Assembly: GCF_002786295.1 (NCBI RefSeq) | Contig: NZ_PGTC01000018.1 | Coordinates: forward strand, 310,001 to 374,000 | DNA length: 64,000 bases | Reading direction: 5' to 3' | Origin: Pseudooceanicola marinus | GTDB lineage: Bacteria > Pseudomonadota > Alphaproteobacteria > Rhodobacterales > Rhodobacteraceae | Shown here: positions 42,478 through 52,619 of the stretch, in pieces | How the letters are laid out: the number at the start of each line of letters is the position of its first letter | Position numbering within the stretch: the first letter of the stretch is position 1 | Notes under the pieces: model-generated | What the model was told of the DNA's origin: nothing | Seen by the model: only the letters and a program-made list of their open reading frames with translations | Databases searched by the model: none | Program-made: the position numbers and the translations under genes

Positions 42478-42732
42478 ATGACCGACGCCCCCCGGGATCC
42501 GGCGGCCACCGCCACCCAACCCGACAGCCTGCCGATGCGCGAACTGTCCCTCATCGGCACCCTGACCGGAAAACCCGTCCCCGAGGCCCTGCTGCGCCTG
42601 CCCGGCGGCAAGATCGCCCGCGCCCAACCGGGGGACGAGGTGGCCGGGCTGCAGGTCGCGGCCATCGCGCCCGGCGTGGTGCACGTCCTGCAACACGGCA
42701 AGACCTACCGCCTGCTCGTCCCCGGCGGCTGA
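42478..42732 (+). CDS. Small hypothetical protein, PilP/GspC-like pattern
   Basis: An 84-residue protein. After a polar N-terminus it reads LSLIGTLTGKPVPEALLRLP and GGKIARAQPGDEVAGLQVAA, then VLQHGKTYRLLVPGG. This resembles the small beta domain of PilP/GspC-type proteins (a statement about pattern only). There is no signal peptide. Its codon use and position between two plus-strand genes support it as real. Function unknown. Confidence 0.55.
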   Translation: MTDAPRDPAATATQPDSLPMRELSLIGTLTGKPVPEALLRLPGGKIARAQPGDEVAGLQVAAIAPGVVHVLQHGKTYRLLVPGG

Positions 42733-42805
42733 GGCGCAATCCGCCGCAGCCCTCGGCCCGCGCGCCCTCTTGACCGACGCTCGCAAAAGCCGCACACCCC
42801 GGCGC

Positions 42806-43462
42806 ATGGAACAGACCGAAAAGACCTCCGTTGCGCTGGTGACCGGCGCCTCCCGTGGCCTCGGCGCGGCGCTCGCGCTGGAACTGGCGCGCGATCACCA
42901 TGTCGTCGCCGTGGCGCGCACCGTCGGCGGGCTGGAAGAGCTCGACGACCAGATCAAGAGCATCGGGGGCTCGGCCACCCTGGCGCCGATGGACATCTGC
43001 CTGCCCGAGGCCATGGCCCAGCTCTGCCGGTCGATCTACGACCGCTGGGGCACCCTCTCTGTCTGGGCCCATACGGCGGTCCACGCCGCGCCGCTGACAC
43101 CCGCCTCGCATGTGGATGCGAAGGACTGGTCGAAGTCGGTGGCCACCAACGTCAGTGCCATGGGCCATCTGGTGCCCTATATCGCGCCCCTGCTCGGGCG
43201 CAACGGCCAGGCGCTGTTCTTTGACGACCCGGGGGCACCGGCGGCGAAGTTCTTCGCCTCCTACGGCGCCACCAAGGCCGCGCAGATCGCCATGGCCCGC
43301 TCCTGGGCGGCGGAGACGGTGAACACTGGTCCTCGCGTCCATGTCATGACGCCGAACCCCATGCCCACGGCCACCCGCGCCCGCTTCTTCCCCGGCGAAG
43401 ACCGCACGCCCCTGGCCGATCCCGGCGCCGAGGCCCGCCGCCTGCTGGCCGAGATCGCCTGA
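42806..43462 (+). CDS. SDR family protein with altered catalytic Ser
   Basis: A 218-residue short-chain dehydrogenase/reductase. The cofactor motif is [16 protein letters not shown] near residue 13, and [10 protein letters not shown] provides the YxxxK pair. The usual catalytic Ser, about 13 residues before the Tyr, is not visible; the segment reads LFFDDPGAP. The protein may bind NAD(P) with reduced or altered activity. The start at the Met before EQTEKTS was preferred over an upstream TTG. Substrate unknown. Confidence 0.75.
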   Translation: MEQTEKTSVALVTGASRGLGAALALELARDHHVVAVARTVGGLEELDDQIKSIGGSATLAPMDICLPEAMAQLCRSIYDRWGTLSVWAHTAVHAAPLTPASHVDAKDWSKSVATNVSAMGHLVPYIAPLLGRNGQALFFDDPGAPAAKFFASYGATKAAQIAMARSWAAETVNTGPRVHVMTPNPMPTATRARFFPGEDRTPLADPGAEARRLLAEIA

Positions 43463-43766
43463 CAGGCGCGCGGCAGGGAGATGGGCAAAGGGTACCCCCT
43501 CGGCCCCCTCACCGCGCCCGGTCACCGGGCGCCTCACACCCCTGACGCGCCCCGCCCCTGTCCATTTGTTGGCCGGAAATATCCCGGGGGGAATTGAGCC
43601 CGCGAGGGCTCAAAGGGGGGCAGAGCCCCCGCCGGGGACACGCCCGTCCCCGCCTGTCGCCCCCGGGCCACGGACCCGCCAGTCCCACCGCCGCGAGCGC
43701 TTGCTCCTCTGCCCCCCCTCCCCTATGCAGGGCGCGAACCAGGCGGACAGGGGCAGGAGCATAGGC
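43463..43766. other. Intergenic region with repeat copy E
   Basis: 304 bases between the SDR gene and surE, both plus strand. Besides repeat copy E it has AGGAG before surE. No other gene-like frame or clear promoter was seen. Confidence 0.45.
43563..43633 (-). repeat. Dispersed intergenic element, copy E
   Basis: On the minus strand: GGGGGCTCTGCCCCC stem, a second stem (TGAGCCCTCGCGGGCTCA), then the core CCCGGGATATTTCCGGCCAAC and AAATG. The core is identical to copy C over more than 20 bases. Confidence 0.75.
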
Positions 43767-44549
43767 ATGCGCATTCTCATCACCAACGACGACGGTATCA
43801 ACGCGCCGGGGCTGAAGGTGCTGGAAGGCATCGCGGCGGAGCTCGCCGGCCCCGAGGGCGAGGTCTGGGTCGTGGCACCTGCCTTCGAACAGTCGGGCGT
43901 GGCCCACTGCATCTCCTACGCCCATCCCACCATGATCTCTGAAATGGGCCCGCGCCGTTTCGCCGCCGAAGGCTCGCCCGCCGACTGCGTGCTGGCCGGC
44001 GTCCATGACGTGCTGGCCGGCCAGACCATCGACCTGGTGCTCTCGGGTGTGAACCGGGGCAACAACTCGGGCGAGAACGCGGTCTATTCCGGCACCCTGG
44101 GCGGCGCCATGGAAGGCGCGCTGCAGGGGCTGACCGCCATGGCCCTGTCGCAATACTACGGCCCGGCCAACTACCAGCTCGACGATCCATTCGAGGCCGC
44201 CGCCCAGCACGGCGCCGAGGTGGTGCGCAAGGTGCTGGCGCAGCACAAACCCGTCTCGGGCAGCTACAACACCTTCTACAACATCAACTTCCCGGCCCAG
44301 CCCGCCGCCGGCGTGAAAGGCGTGCGGGTCGTCCCCCAGGGCTACCGCCCCGAGACGCGGTTTTCGGTCATCCCCGACACCTCGCCTTCGGGCCGCCGCT
44401 TCCTCTGGGCCAAGGGCGGCGACCAGCACAGCCCGGCCACCCCGGGCGGCGACGTGGACGCCAACATGGCCGGCTACATCTCGGTGACGCCGATGCGGGC
44501 GGATCTGACCGCCCACGACCTGCTGGAGGGTCTTCGCGCCATCGAATAG
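43767..44549 (+). CDS. surE: 5'/3'-nucleotidase SurE
   Basis: A 260-residue metal-dependent phosphatase for nucleoside monophosphates. The N-terminal metal site is [24 protein letters not shown] carries the Asn ligand, and [11 protein letters not shown] follows. AGGAG lies 8 bases before the ATG. It heads the classic surE-pcm-nlpD stress/stationary-phase gene order. Confidence 0.95.
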   Translation: MRILITNDDGINAPGLKVLEGIAAELAGPEGEVWVVAPAFEQSGVAHCISYAHPTMISEMGPRRFAAEGSPADCVLAGVHDVLAGQTIDLVLSGVNRGNNSGENAVYSGTLGGAMEGALQGLTAMALSQYYGPANYQLDDPFEAAAQHGAEVVRKVLAQHKPVSGSYNTFYNINFPAQPAAGVKGVRVVPQGYRPETRFSVIPDTSPSGRRFLWAKGGDQHSPATPGGDVDANMAGYISVTPMRADLTAHDLLEGLRAIE

Positions 44550-44645
44550 GCCAGCCCCCCTTTTCCTGCGGCCCGGTTTGGGCGATCCTCTGCCGACCGT
44601 GCCCACGCCGACAAGAGGAGAGCGCCGCACCGCCGGCCCACCCGC

Positions 44646-45299
44646 ATGAGCGACAACGACATTTCCATCGCGGAAAGAAAGATGCAGTTCCTCTTTGCGC
44701 TCCGTTCCCGCGGGGTCACCGACAAACGCGTGCTGGAAGCCATGGAGAAGGTCGACCGCGGCGCCTTCATCCGCGGCATCTTCGCCGATCGCGCCTATGA
44801 AGACATGCCGCTGCCCATTGCCTGCGGCCAGACCATCTCGCAGCCCTCCGTCGTGGCCCTGATGACCCAGGCTCTGGACGTGCAGCCGCGCGACAAGGTG
44901 CTGGAGGTGGGCACAGGATCCGGCTACCAGGCGGCCGTGTTGTCGCACTTGGCGCGCCGCGTCTACACCGTCGACCGCCACCCGCGCCTGGTGCGCGAGG
45001 CGAAGAAGGTGATCGACGCCCTCGGGCTGGTCAACGTGACCACCTTCGCCGCCGATGGCTCCTTCGGTCTGCCGGATCACGCGCCCTTTGATCGCATTCT
45101 CGTGACCGCCGCCGCCGAAGACCCGCCGGGGCCGCTCTTGGCTCAGCTGAAGCCGGGGGGTATCATGGTCCTGCCCGTGGGCCAGTCGGACCACGTGCAA
45201 AGCCTGATCCGCGTGCGCAAGACGGAGACGGGCCTGGACTACGACGAATTGCGCCCCGTCCGTTTCGTGCCGCTGGTCGAGGGGATGGGCAAGGACTGA
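44646..45299 (+). CDS. pcm: Protein-L-isoaspartate O-methyltransferase
   Basis: A 217-residue SAM-dependent enzyme that repairs isoaspartyl damage. It has [19 protein letters not shown] and the SAM loop [16 protein letters not shown] near residue 83, with length and order as in the family. Second gene of the surE-pcm-nlpD group. Confidence 0.95.
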   Translation: MSDNDISIAERKMQFLFALRSRGVTDKRVLEAMEKVDRGAFIRGIFADRAYEDMPLPIACGQTISQPSVVALMTQALDVQPRDKVLEVGTGSGYQAAVLSHLARRVYTVDRHPRLVREAKKVIDALGLVNVTTFAADGSFGLPDHAPFDRILVTAAAEDPPGPLLAQLKPGGIMVLPVGQSDHVQSLIRVRKTETGLDYDELRPVRFVPLVEGMGKD

Positions 45300-45423
45300 A
45301 CACCCGGGGTCCCGCAGACGGGCCCCGACACCGCCGCCGGAGCCAGCCGGCGCCATGGGCCTTCGAGGCCCGCGATACTCCGGCCGCAGACCGGAGGGGA
45401 CAGGCCCCGCCAGGGGCGCACGG

Positions 45424-46647
45424 ATGAGGATCGAACAGATGACCGGACAGAAACGCAGCCCGGCCCGCCTTCTCGCGGCCACCTGCCTGCTGGCCGTTGC
45501 GGCCGGATGCACCTTCGACAGCGACCTGCGCAGCGGGTTCGACACCTTCTCGACGCGGGACGCCGCGCTGAACGCCACCGCCCCTCGGCCCAGCCCCGAC
45601 AACCGAGGCATCATCTCCTACCCCAACTACCAGGTCGTCGTGGCCCGGCGCGACGATCGCGTGGGCGACGTGGCCCTGCGCATCGGGACGGACCCGGCGG
45701 AACTGGCCCGCTACAACGGGCTGGAGGTCGACAGCCGCCTGCGCGATGGCGAGATCCTGGCCCTGCCGACCCGCGTGGCCGAACCTTCGCCCGCCACCGG
45801 CGCGCCCGGCACCGGTCCGATCATGAACCCCGGCGCGGTCGACATCTCGGCCATGGCCGGCTCCGCCATCGACCGCGCCTCGGGCAACGAGGTCTCGGTG
45901 GCCACCCTGCCCCCCGCCACCCCAGGCGAACCCGCGCGCCAGGTTGGCAACGAACCCATCCGTCACCGCGTCCAGCGGGGCGAGACGGCCTATACCATCG
46001 CCCGCCTCTACGGCGTGTCGGTGCGGGCCCTGTCGGACTGGAACGGCCTGGACAGCCAGTTCACCATCCGCGAAGGCCAGTACCTGCTGATCCCGCTGGT
46101 CGCCGAAGACGGCAGCCGCACCAGCCGCGCCCCGGTGGTCGAGGAACCCGGCACCGGATCGGCGACCCCCGTGCCGCCCTCCGCCTCTCAGCCCCTGCCG
46201 GAAGAGACCCCGCCGTCGCAGCAGCAGGCGCAGCAACAGGCCGCCGAAGCGCGCGAGGATCTGGCCCCCGACCTGTCCTCGGAACAGGCCCCGGCGACGA
46301 CCACCTTCGACTACCCGCTGCGCGGGCGCATCATCCGCGACTACGAGAAGGGCCGCAGCGACGGCATCGACCTCGCCGCCGACCCCGGGACGCCGGTGAA
46401 AGCCGCCGGCAACGGGTCCGTCGCGGCGATCATCGAGGACACTGACCAGCGCTCGGTCATCGTGGTCAAGCACGACGACAACCTGCTGAGCCTTTATTCC
46501 AACATCGCCGGCATCTCCGTCGCCAAGGGCGACAGCGTCAGCCGCGGCCAGCAGATCGCCAGACTGCCCTCCGGCTCCGACGCCTACCTGCACTTCGAGG
46601 TGCGGCGCGGCCTGGAGACCGTGGATCCCAAGGACTACCTGCCCTGA
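45424..46647 (+). CDS. nlpD: NlpD-like lipoprotein with LysM and degenerate M23 domain
   Basis: A 407-residue lipoprotein. The lipobox is LAVAAGC near residue 35. Two LysM-like modules follow, one with ELARYNGLEVDSRL and a stronger one, HRVQRGETAYTIARLYGVS. After a Pro/Gln-rich linker comes an M23 (LytM) domain, with AADPGTPVKAAGNGSVAAII. The zinc ligands are lost: SDGID stands in place of HxGID and YLHFEV in place of HLHFEV. It is thus an amidase activator rather than a peptidase, as for E. coli NlpD. Position after surE-pcm agrees. Confidence 0.9.
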   Translation: MRIEQMTGQKRSPARLLAATCLLAVAAGCTFDSDLRSGFDTFSTRDAALNATAPRPSPDNRGIISYPNYQVVVARRDDRVGDVALRIGTDPAELARYNGLEVDSRLRDGEILALPTRVAEPSPATGAPGTGPIMNPGAVDISAMAGSAIDRASGNEVSVATLPPATPGEPARQVGNEPIRHRVQRGETAYTIARLYGVSVRALSDWNGLDSQFTIREGQYLLIPLVAEDGSRTSRAPVVEEPGTGSATPVPPSASQPLPEETPPSQQQAQQQAAEAREDLAPDLSSEQAPATTTFDYPLRGRIIRDYEKGRSDGIDLAADPGTPVKAAGNGSVAAIIEDTDQRSVIVVKHDDNLLSLYSNIAGISVAKGDSVSRGQQIARLPSGSDAYLHFEVRRGLETVDPKDYLP

Positions 46648-46719
46648 CCGGCCGGCGCGGGCGCCTGACGGCGGCCACGCCCTACGGCGAACGGGATGCA
46701 GCAAGAGAAGGCGCGGGCA

Positions 46720-48066
46720 ATGGATTGGGAACGGCTTCTGTCGGCACGACGGCTGGGCGACGACGGCTACCGGGGCACGCCGGGACGATCCGTCTTCGTG
46801 CAGGACTACGACCGGATCGTCTTTTCCGAGCCCTTCCGGCGGCTGGCGAACAAGACCCAGGTCCACCCGCTCTACCAGCATGACCATATCCACCACCGGC
46901 TGATTCATTCGATCGAGGTGGCCAGCGTCGGCCGGTCGCTGTCGATGCGCATCGGGGAACGTCTGGTGGAGCGCGGCGCGCTGGCGGCGGGCGAGGAATA
47001 CACCCTGGCCAACGTGGTGCAGGCGGCCTGCGCCGCCCATGACATCGGCAACCCACCCTTCGGCCATTCCGGCGAGGAAAGCATCGGCGACTGGTTCGCC
47101 GAACGCTTCGACGCGGGCACCGGCATCTGCGGCGATCTGGCCCCCAGCCTGCGGGAGGAGTTCACGGCGTTCGAGGGCAACGCCCAGGGCTTCCGCATCC
47201 TGACCCGGCTGGAAATGTACCGCGGTCGCGGCGGCATGCGCCTGTCGAAGGCCGTGCTGGGCGCCTTCACCAAGTACCCGCTGACCGCCGCCACCCGCGC
47301 CGCCCTGCCCGAGGGCACGCGCGGCAGCTATGACGGGCTGAAGAAATTTGGCGTCTTCTCCACCGAGGCGGCCTATTTCGCCGATGTGGCCGAAACCCTC
47401 GGCCTGCCGCGCGAGGGGCTGCCGCAGGCGCCCTGGTGGCGGCGTCACCCGCTGGTGCTGGTGGTCGAGGCGGCCGATGACATCTGCTACAATATCGTCG
47501 ACCTGGAAGACGGGTTCACCACCCGCGACCTGCGCTATGACGAGGTGCGCGCGCCGCTGGAGGCGCTGATCGGCGGCACGCCCAAGGACCGCCGCCCGGA
47601 CCAGAGCGAGGCCGACCACGTCGCCACCCTGCGCGCCGTGGCCATCGGCGCCGCCGTCACCGCCTGCGTCGAGGCCTTCGACCGGCACTACGACGCCATC
47701 ATGGCCGGTCAGTTCCCGAAGGCGCTGATCGACGCCTCGGACCGCGCGGCGGAGTTTGCCGCGATCAAGGGGCTGGCGCGCAACCGTCTCTTCACCTCGC
47801 CGCGCAAGACGGAGCTGGAGGTTTCGGGCCGCCGCATCGTGCAGAACGTGCTGACCGGCGTGCTGCCGGTCTATGAGGAGCTGGCGACGAAGGGCTGGGA
47901 GGCCGACAGGCTGTCCGGTCCGATGGAGCAGCTGCGCCGGGCGCTGTCGCTGGACCTGTCCGAGGTCGACAGCCCGGAAACCGCGTTGCACGGGCTGGCC
48001 GATTTCACCTCCGGCATGACGGATCGCTACGCGCTGCGCATCGCGCAGATGCTATCGGGCAACTAG
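46720..48066 (+). CDS. dgt: Deoxyguanosinetriphosphate triphosphohydrolase-like protein
   Basis: A 448-residue HD-domain hydrolase that cleaves dNTPs to nucleoside and triphosphate. It starts DYDRIVFSEPFRRLANKTQV, the family signature. The HD metal site follows (HHRLIHSIEVASVGR and AAHDIGNPPFGHSGE). I chose MDWERLL, with AGAAGG upstream, over an ATG 24 bases earlier. The enzyme is cytoplasmic and controls dNTP pools. It ends convergently with the caspase-like gene. Confidence 0.9.
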   Translation: MDWERLLSARRLGDDGYRGTPGRSVFVQDYDRIVFSEPFRRLANKTQVHPLYQHDHIHHRLIHSIEVASVGRSLSMRIGERLVERGALAAGEEYTLANVVQAACAAHDIGNPPFGHSGEESIGDWFAERFDAGTGICGDLAPSLREEFTAFEGNAQGFRILTRLEMYRGRGGMRLSKAVLGAFTKYPLTAATRAALPEGTRGSYDGLKKFGVFSTEAAYFADVAETLGLPREGLPQAPWWRRHPLVLVVEAADDICYNIVDLEDGFTTRDLRYDEVRAPLEALIGGTPKDRRPDQSEADHVATLRAVAIGAAVTACVEAFDRHYDAIMAGQFPKALIDASDRAAEFAAIKGLARNRLFTSPRKTELEVSGRRIVQNVLTGVLPVYEELATKGWEADRLSGPMEQLRRALSLDLSEVDSPETALHGLADFTSGMTDRYALRIAQMLSGN

Positions 48067-48081
48067 GCGCCCCCCGGCCCC

Positions 48082-49704
48082 CTAGCAGCGGATCCAACGC
48101 GCCACTTTCCAGCTGACCCAGCCGGTGCCATAGGCGGTGCGCACCTGGTGCCAGTCACCCTGCTCCGGGCCGAGCATTTCCATCGCCGTGCCCGAGGGCA
48201 TGTTGGCGATCGTCTGGCCCTGGCTCGGCGCTGTGCGCAGCGACAGCCAGGCGTCGGGCGGGCGCACGTCATCCACGTAGCAGACCCGATAGCGCGGGGT
48301 CAGCGCCTCGATCCGGTCCTGGGCGGCGGCGCGGAAACCGCCCTGCGGGAAGGCCGCCAGATACTCGCGGTAGGCGTGCACCGTGCCGATCCGCTGCGCC
48401 GCGTCCCAGGCGCCGGCATCGGCGACCTGCGCCATCTCGGCCTCGCGCAGGGTGATGAACTGTTCGGCCAGGCGCGCCTGATCCGTGTCCGGATAGCGGC
48501 TGATGAAATGCCGATAGCCTTCCAGCTCATCCATCTGCTGTGCCACCTGCCAGTCGTGCAGCATCTCCGCATTGGCCGCCTCCGCCTCCAGCCGCGAGAT
48601 CAGCTGCCGCGCCTCCACCGCATGGGCGCCGTCGGGATAGCTTTGCAGGTACTGGCGGTAATGGAAGGCCGTGTGCCGGGCGCGCATCTCGGCCCAGAAG
48701 GCCGCTTCGACATCGGGCATGGGCGCCGGGGCCGTGACCTGGGCCGCGGGCTGCGCCTCCGGCCCGGTACAGACCGCCTCACCGCCGCGCAGGACGGAGG
48801 CAAGACAGAATTCCCGCCGGGGCGCGCGCGAATAGTCCAGCTCCTGCTCCATCGACGGGTCCTGGCTGCGGGCGCCATTGGTGCCTTCGCGCGCCAGCGC
48901 CGCCACGCGGCCGTTCAGCACGGGATGCAGGTCGCGCAGGCGAATGGCCGGATTGGCGGACAGCTCGCTGACCAGCACGCGGGTGTAGAGCGACAGGTTC
49001 ACCTCGTCCCCGTCACCGGCCAGCTTCGCGATGCTTTCCTGCCCGCGCTTGGCGGAATAGAAGATCGCCGTGCCGTCGACACGGGCCGGCACGAAGCTGT
49101 CGCCGCCGCCGACGCTCTTGCGGGCATTGGGATCGACGGCGAAGGGGGCGTTGCGGCAAGCGTCGTAAAAGACGACGATGCCCGCCGGGTCCACCGATTT
49201 CAGGATGTCCAGAACCGCGCTTTCCAGCGGCAGCGCGCGGCGCTTGAAGATCTGCTGGCGCAGGGCCATCGCCGTGGTGCCGACGTTCGGATCCATGTCC
49301 ACCGGCACCAGGTAGTTCTGCGGATCCCCCTCGAAGGTCAGCCCGTGGCCCGAGTAGTAGACCACCACCGTCGCGTCGGGACGCAGGCGGCCGGCAAACA
49401 GCAGCACCTCTTCCTCCAGCCGGTCGCGATCGAGGTTTTCCAGCAGCGTCACGTTGTCGGCCGGATAGCCCATACCCAGGAACAGCTTTTCCATGGCGCG
49501 GGCATCATTGGCGGTGACCGCCAGATCGCTGATCGCCCCATCGCGGTAGGCGGAATTGGCGATGATCAGGGCGTAGGAATTGGCGCTGGCCTCTGGCGCC
49601 ACCTCGCCGCGCACGGCCACCTCGGCGAAGTTCTTCATCAGGGGTTGCGCCAGCGCGGGCGCGGCCAGGGAGCTGAGCAGAAGGGCAAAGAACAGGCGCA
49701 GCAT
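48082..49704 (-). CDS. Secreted caspase-like (C14) protein with SH3 domain
   Basis: A 540-residue exported protein. The signal peptide ends PALAQP. The caspase-like p20 domain starts YALIIANSAYRDG. The catalytic His is in VVYYSGHGLTF and the catalytic Cys in VVFYDACRNAPF. A long helical middle (about residues 340-460) contains TPR-like pairs such as FHYRQYLQSYPDGAHAVEA. The C-terminus is an SH3b-type domain (DAWLSLRTAPSQGQTIANMP). Bacterial orthocaspases usually cut after Arg or Lys. The target is unknown, and the gene is not paired with an obvious toxin or sensor. Confidence 0.85.
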   Translation of the reverse strand: MLRLFFALLLSSLAAPALAQPLMKNFAEVAVRGEVAPEASANSYALIIANSAYRDGAISDLAVTANDARAMEKLFLGMGYPADNVTLLENLDRDRLEEEVLLFAGRLRPDATVVVYYSGHGLTFEGDPQNYLVPVDMDPNVGTTAMALRQQIFKRRALPLESAVLDILKSVDPAGIVVFYDACRNAPFAVDPNARKSVGGGDSFVPARVDGTAIFYSAKRGQESIAKLAGDGDEVNLSLYTRVLVSELSANPAIRLRDLHPVLNGRVAALAREGTNGARSQDPSMEQELDYSRAPRREFCLASVLRGGEAVCTGPEAQPAAQVTAPAPMPDVEAAFWAEMRARHTAFHYRQYLQSYPDGAHAVEARQLISRLEAEAANAEMLHDWQVAQQMDELEGYRHFISRYPDTDQARLAEQFITLREAEMAQVADAGAWDAAQRIGTVHAYREYLAAFPQGGFRAAAQDRIEALTPRYRVCYVDDVRPPDAWLSLRTAPSQGQTIANMPSGTAMEMLGPEQGDWHQVRTAYGTGWVSWKVARWIRC

Positions 49705-49787
49705 GGGGTCCCCCGGGTCCGGCCCCCTACAGGGCTGTCGGGGAAAGGGTGCCGCGCGCCCTGCCCTGCGTCAACTGTCCAGGGGTC

Positions 49788-50627
49788 TCAGCGTACCGCA
49801 ACCCCGTGCCGCCCGGCCAGGTCGAGGAAGAACTGCCAGGCCACCCGGCCCGAGCGCCCGCCGCGCGTCGCCTGCCATTCGATCGCCTCGGCGCGCCGGG
49901 TGTCCGGATCGATGGACAGCCCGTGGGCCGCGCAATAGCCGTCGATCATCGCCAGGTATTCGTCCTGATCGCAGGGATGGAAGCCCAGCCAGAGGCCGAA
50001 ACGGTCCGACAGCGAGACCTTTTCCTCCACCGCCTCGCCCGGGTTGATGGCCGAGCTGCGTTCATTCTCGATCATGTCGCGGGGCATCAGGTGGCGGCGG
50101 TTCGAGGTGGCGTAGAACAGCACGTTCTCCGGGCGCCCGGCGATGCCGCCATCCAGCACGGCCTTCAGCGACTTGTAATGCTGGTCGTCATGGGAAAACG
50201 ACAGGTCGTCGCAGAACAGCAGGAAACGATGATCGCTGCCCGCCAGAAGCGACAGCAGGCGACTGACCGAGGGTAGATCCTCACGTTGCAGCTCGATGAT
50301 CTTCAGGTCCAGGCCCTGGCGCAGCACCTCGGCATGGACCGCCTTCACCAGCGACGATTTCCCCATCCCGCGCGCGCCCCAGAGGAGCGCATTGTTGGCG
50401 CCATAACCACGGGCGAATTGCAGGGTGTTGGCCAGCAGGGTGTCGCGCGATCGGTTGATGCCCAAAAGCAGCGACAGGTCCACGCGGGACACTTGCGCAA
50501 TGGGTTCCAACCGTTCCGGCGCGGTGTGCCAGACGAAGGCATCGGCGCTGTCGAGATCGGGGGCCTCCAACGGCGCGGGCGCCATGCGTTCCAGCGCCGC
50601 GGCGATGCGCGTCAGATCCTCGGTCAT
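49788..50627 (-). CDS. DUF815 family ATP-binding protein
   Basis: A 279-residue AAA+-like protein. Walker A is LWGARGMGKSSLVKA near residue 84, the Walker B-like strand is FLLFCDDLSFSHDD, and VLFYATSNRRHLMPRDM follows. This is the DUF815 pattern. The molecular role is unknown. It lies 19 bases downstream of tatC and is probably in the tat transcript. Confidence 0.86.
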   Translation of the reverse strand: MTEDLTRIAAALERMAPAPLEAPDLDSADAFVWHTAPERLEPIAQVSRVDLSLLLGINRSRDTLLANTLQFARGYGANNALLWGARGMGKSSLVKAVHAEVLRQGLDLKIIELQREDLPSVSRLLSLLAGSDHRFLLFCDDLSFSHDDQHYKSLKAVLDGGIAGRPENVLFYATSNRRHLMPRDMIENERSSAINPGEAVEEKVSLSDRFGLWLGFHPCDQDEYLAMIDGYCAAHGLSIDPDTRRAEAIEWQATRGGRSGRVAWQFFLDLAGRHGVAVR

Positions 50628-50645
50628 GCGTCCCCCCTAGAGAGC

Positions 50646-51560
50646 TTACTTGGTCTCTTCGGCCTCATCGTCGTCATTCGCGCCCTTGCCGTGGATGTCT
50701 TCGTCCCACAGACCTTCGGCCTTCAGATAGGCCTCGCGCTTCTTCTCGACCCGCTGGACCAGCCAGATGGAGATCTCATAAAGGCCGTAGACCACGACGA
50801 AGAGGACGACCTGCGTCACGACATCGGGCGGCGTCACCAGGGCGGCCAGCACCAGGATGCCGACGATGGCGTATTTGCGCACGTCCTTCAGGCCCTGGGC
50901 GCTGACCAGACCGGCCTTGCCCATCAAGGTCAGCAGCACGGGCAGCTGGAAGCAGAGTCCGAAGGCCACGATCATCTTCAGCGTGATGTCGAGGCTTTCG
51001 TTGACCTTGCCGTTGAACACGATGTCGATGCCGGTGCTTTCCACCGCCTCGCCCAGGTCGTTGGCGCCCGATGCCAGCGCGGCGACCAGCGACGGCACGT
51101 CGGCGAAGCCCAGGAAAAAGGTCATGGCCATCGGCACAACGACATACTGCGCGAAGGCCGCGCCCATCAGGAACAGCAGCGGCGAGGCGATGAGGAAGGG
51201 GAGGAAGGCCGATTTCTCGTTCTTGTAGAGACCGGGCGCCACGAAGCGCCACATCTGGTGGCCGATGATCGGGAAAGCCAGGACGAGGCCGCCCACCATC
51301 GAGATCCGCACCAGGGTGAAGAAGTATTCCTGCGGCGCGGTGTATTGCATCACCGGGTTCGGGTTGCCAAGCGCGCGCATCGTCTTCTCGATCGGCACCA
51401 GCAGGAAGTCCAGAAGCTGCCCCCCGATGGAGAAGCACAGCACCATGGCCACGACGAAGGCCAGAACGCAGCGGATCAGCCGCGTGCGCAGCTCCGCCAG
51501 GTGTTCGATCAGCGGCGCGGAGCTGTCTTCAAGCTCGTCCTGCTCGATCTGGTCAGCCAT
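50646..51560 (-). CDS. tatC: Twin-arginine translocase subunit TatC
   Basis: A 304-residue membrane protein with six helices. It is the receptor for Tat signal peptides. Motifs are PLIEHLAELRTRLIR, the QYTAPQEYFFTLVR segment and FVAPGLYKNEK. The loop after FADVPSLVAALASGAND is longer than in E. coli (about 304 versus 258 residues in total), an insertion placed on the periplasmic side. Follows tatB. Confidence 0.95.
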   Translation of the reverse strand: MADQIEQDELEDSSAPLIEHLAELRTRLIRCVLAFVVAMVLCFSIGGQLLDFLLVPIEKTMRALGNPNPVMQYTAPQEYFFTLVRISMVGGLVLAFPIIGHQMWRFVAPGLYKNEKSAFLPFLIASPLLFLMGAAFAQYVVVPMAMTFFLGFADVPSLVAALASGANDLGEAVESTGIDIVFNGKVNESLDITLKMIVAFGLCFQLPVLLTLMGKAGLVSAQGLKDVRKYAIVGILVLAALVTPPDVVTQVVLFVVVYGLYEISIWLVQRVEKKREAYLKAEGLWDEDIHGKGANDDDEAEETK

Positions 51561-51585
51561 GGATGGGGTTCCTCGTCAATGCGCC

Positions 51586-52239
51586 TCAGCCCTTGCGGAC
51601 GGGGCGGCGGCGGGCGGCTGTGGCGCCAGCCTTCTGATTGCGGCGCGGCTGCACGGGGGCGGGCTTGCGCGCGGCCCCTGCGGCCCGTTGACCGGCGGTC
51701 TGGCGCAGGCCTTCGGTCTGTGCGGGCGCGGCGGGCTCCGGGTCGATGCGCAGCGCCTTGGGCGCGGGCACGGGCGCCTTGGGCAGCTCCGGTACAGCGA
51801 GACCCTGGCCCGTGGTCGTCTTGGCGGTCTCGCTCGCGGCGGCGGCCTCGGCGTCCAGGCGCGTCTGCGCGGCCTTTGCGGTGGACTCGTGGATCTTCTT
51901 GGCGGCCTCGGCCCGGTCCGCCGCCAGCTTCGCGGTTTCGCTGCCCTCTTCCCACTTCAGCGGGTTGGCCGCCTGCTTCACCTTGTCCAGCCCGTATTTC
52001 TTCGGGTTCGACAGGCCCTTCAGGCTGTTGCTGGCCCCTTTCAGGCTGTCGGTGGCCTCTTTCATGCCCGACTGGTCGGCCGCGTCCTCCATGGCGCGAG
52101 AGAACTCGCGCGCCATGCCCCGGGCCTTGCCGACGAACTGCCCGACGGAGCGAAACAGCCCCGGCAATTCCTTCGGTCCGACCACGATCAAGGCTACGAT
52201 CCCGACCAGCAGGACCTCCGTGCCGCCCATTCCGAACAT
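51586..52239 (-). CDS. tatB: Twin-arginine translocase subunit TatB
   Basis: A 217-residue protein: one N-terminal membrane helix ([20 protein letters not shown]), then an amphipathic helix and a long Ala/Lys/Pro-rich tail. The GPKELP hinge is typical. It bridges signal-peptide recognition by TatC and pore formation by TatA. It lies 7 bases after tatA. Confidence 0.93.
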   Translation of the reverse strand: MFGMGGTEVLLVGIVALIVVGPKELPGLFRSVGQFVGKARGMAREFSRAMEDAADQSGMKEATDSLKGASNSLKGLSNPKKYGLDKVKQAANPLKWEEGSETAKLAADRAEAAKKIHESTAKAAQTRLDAEAAAASETAKTTTGQGLAVPELPKAPVPAPKALRIDPEPAAPAQTEGLRQTAGQRAAGAARKPAPVQPRRNQKAGATAARRRPVRKG

Positions 52240-52246
52240 GCCGTGA

Positions 52247-52462
52247 TCAGGCCTTGTCCTTGGTTTCTTCCGGCGTCACGTCGCGCGCCTCAGCCGACTT
52301 CTGCTCTTCGAGCTCTTCGGTGCTGTCGCTCACGCCCTTCTTGAAGGCGGTGATGCCCTTGCCGACTTCGCCCATGAGCGAGGAAATCTTGCCACGTCCG
52401 AAGAGGACCAGCACCACGACGGCGATGAGCAGAAGGCCCATGGGACCGATGTTGTTCAGCAT
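52247..52462 (-). CDS. tatA: Twin-arginine translocase subunit TatA
   Basis: A 71-residue single-helix protein. [20 protein letters not shown] includes the FGRGK hinge, followed by an amphipathic helix and an acidic tail. It forms the translocation pore for folded proteins. First gene of tatABC-DUF815. The SQR-like protein at 20387 carries a Tat signal and is a likely client. Confidence 0.94.
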   Translation of the reverse strand: MLNNIGPMGLLLIAVVVLVLFGRGKISSLMGEVGKGITAFKKGVSDSTEELEEQKSAEARDVTPEETKDKA

Positions 52463-52619
52463 TTTGCAGCTCTCCCCTGGATCGGAGGCCTCGCCTCCTT
52501 GGTGGTTGACTATCTAATATCTCGCGCGGCGGGTTGAAAGAACCAATGCACGCGCCACCCGGTTTTTTGAGCCAGCGTGCGTTTTCGCGCGACAGGTCGC
52601 AGAGGCCCGCGCAGGGCGT

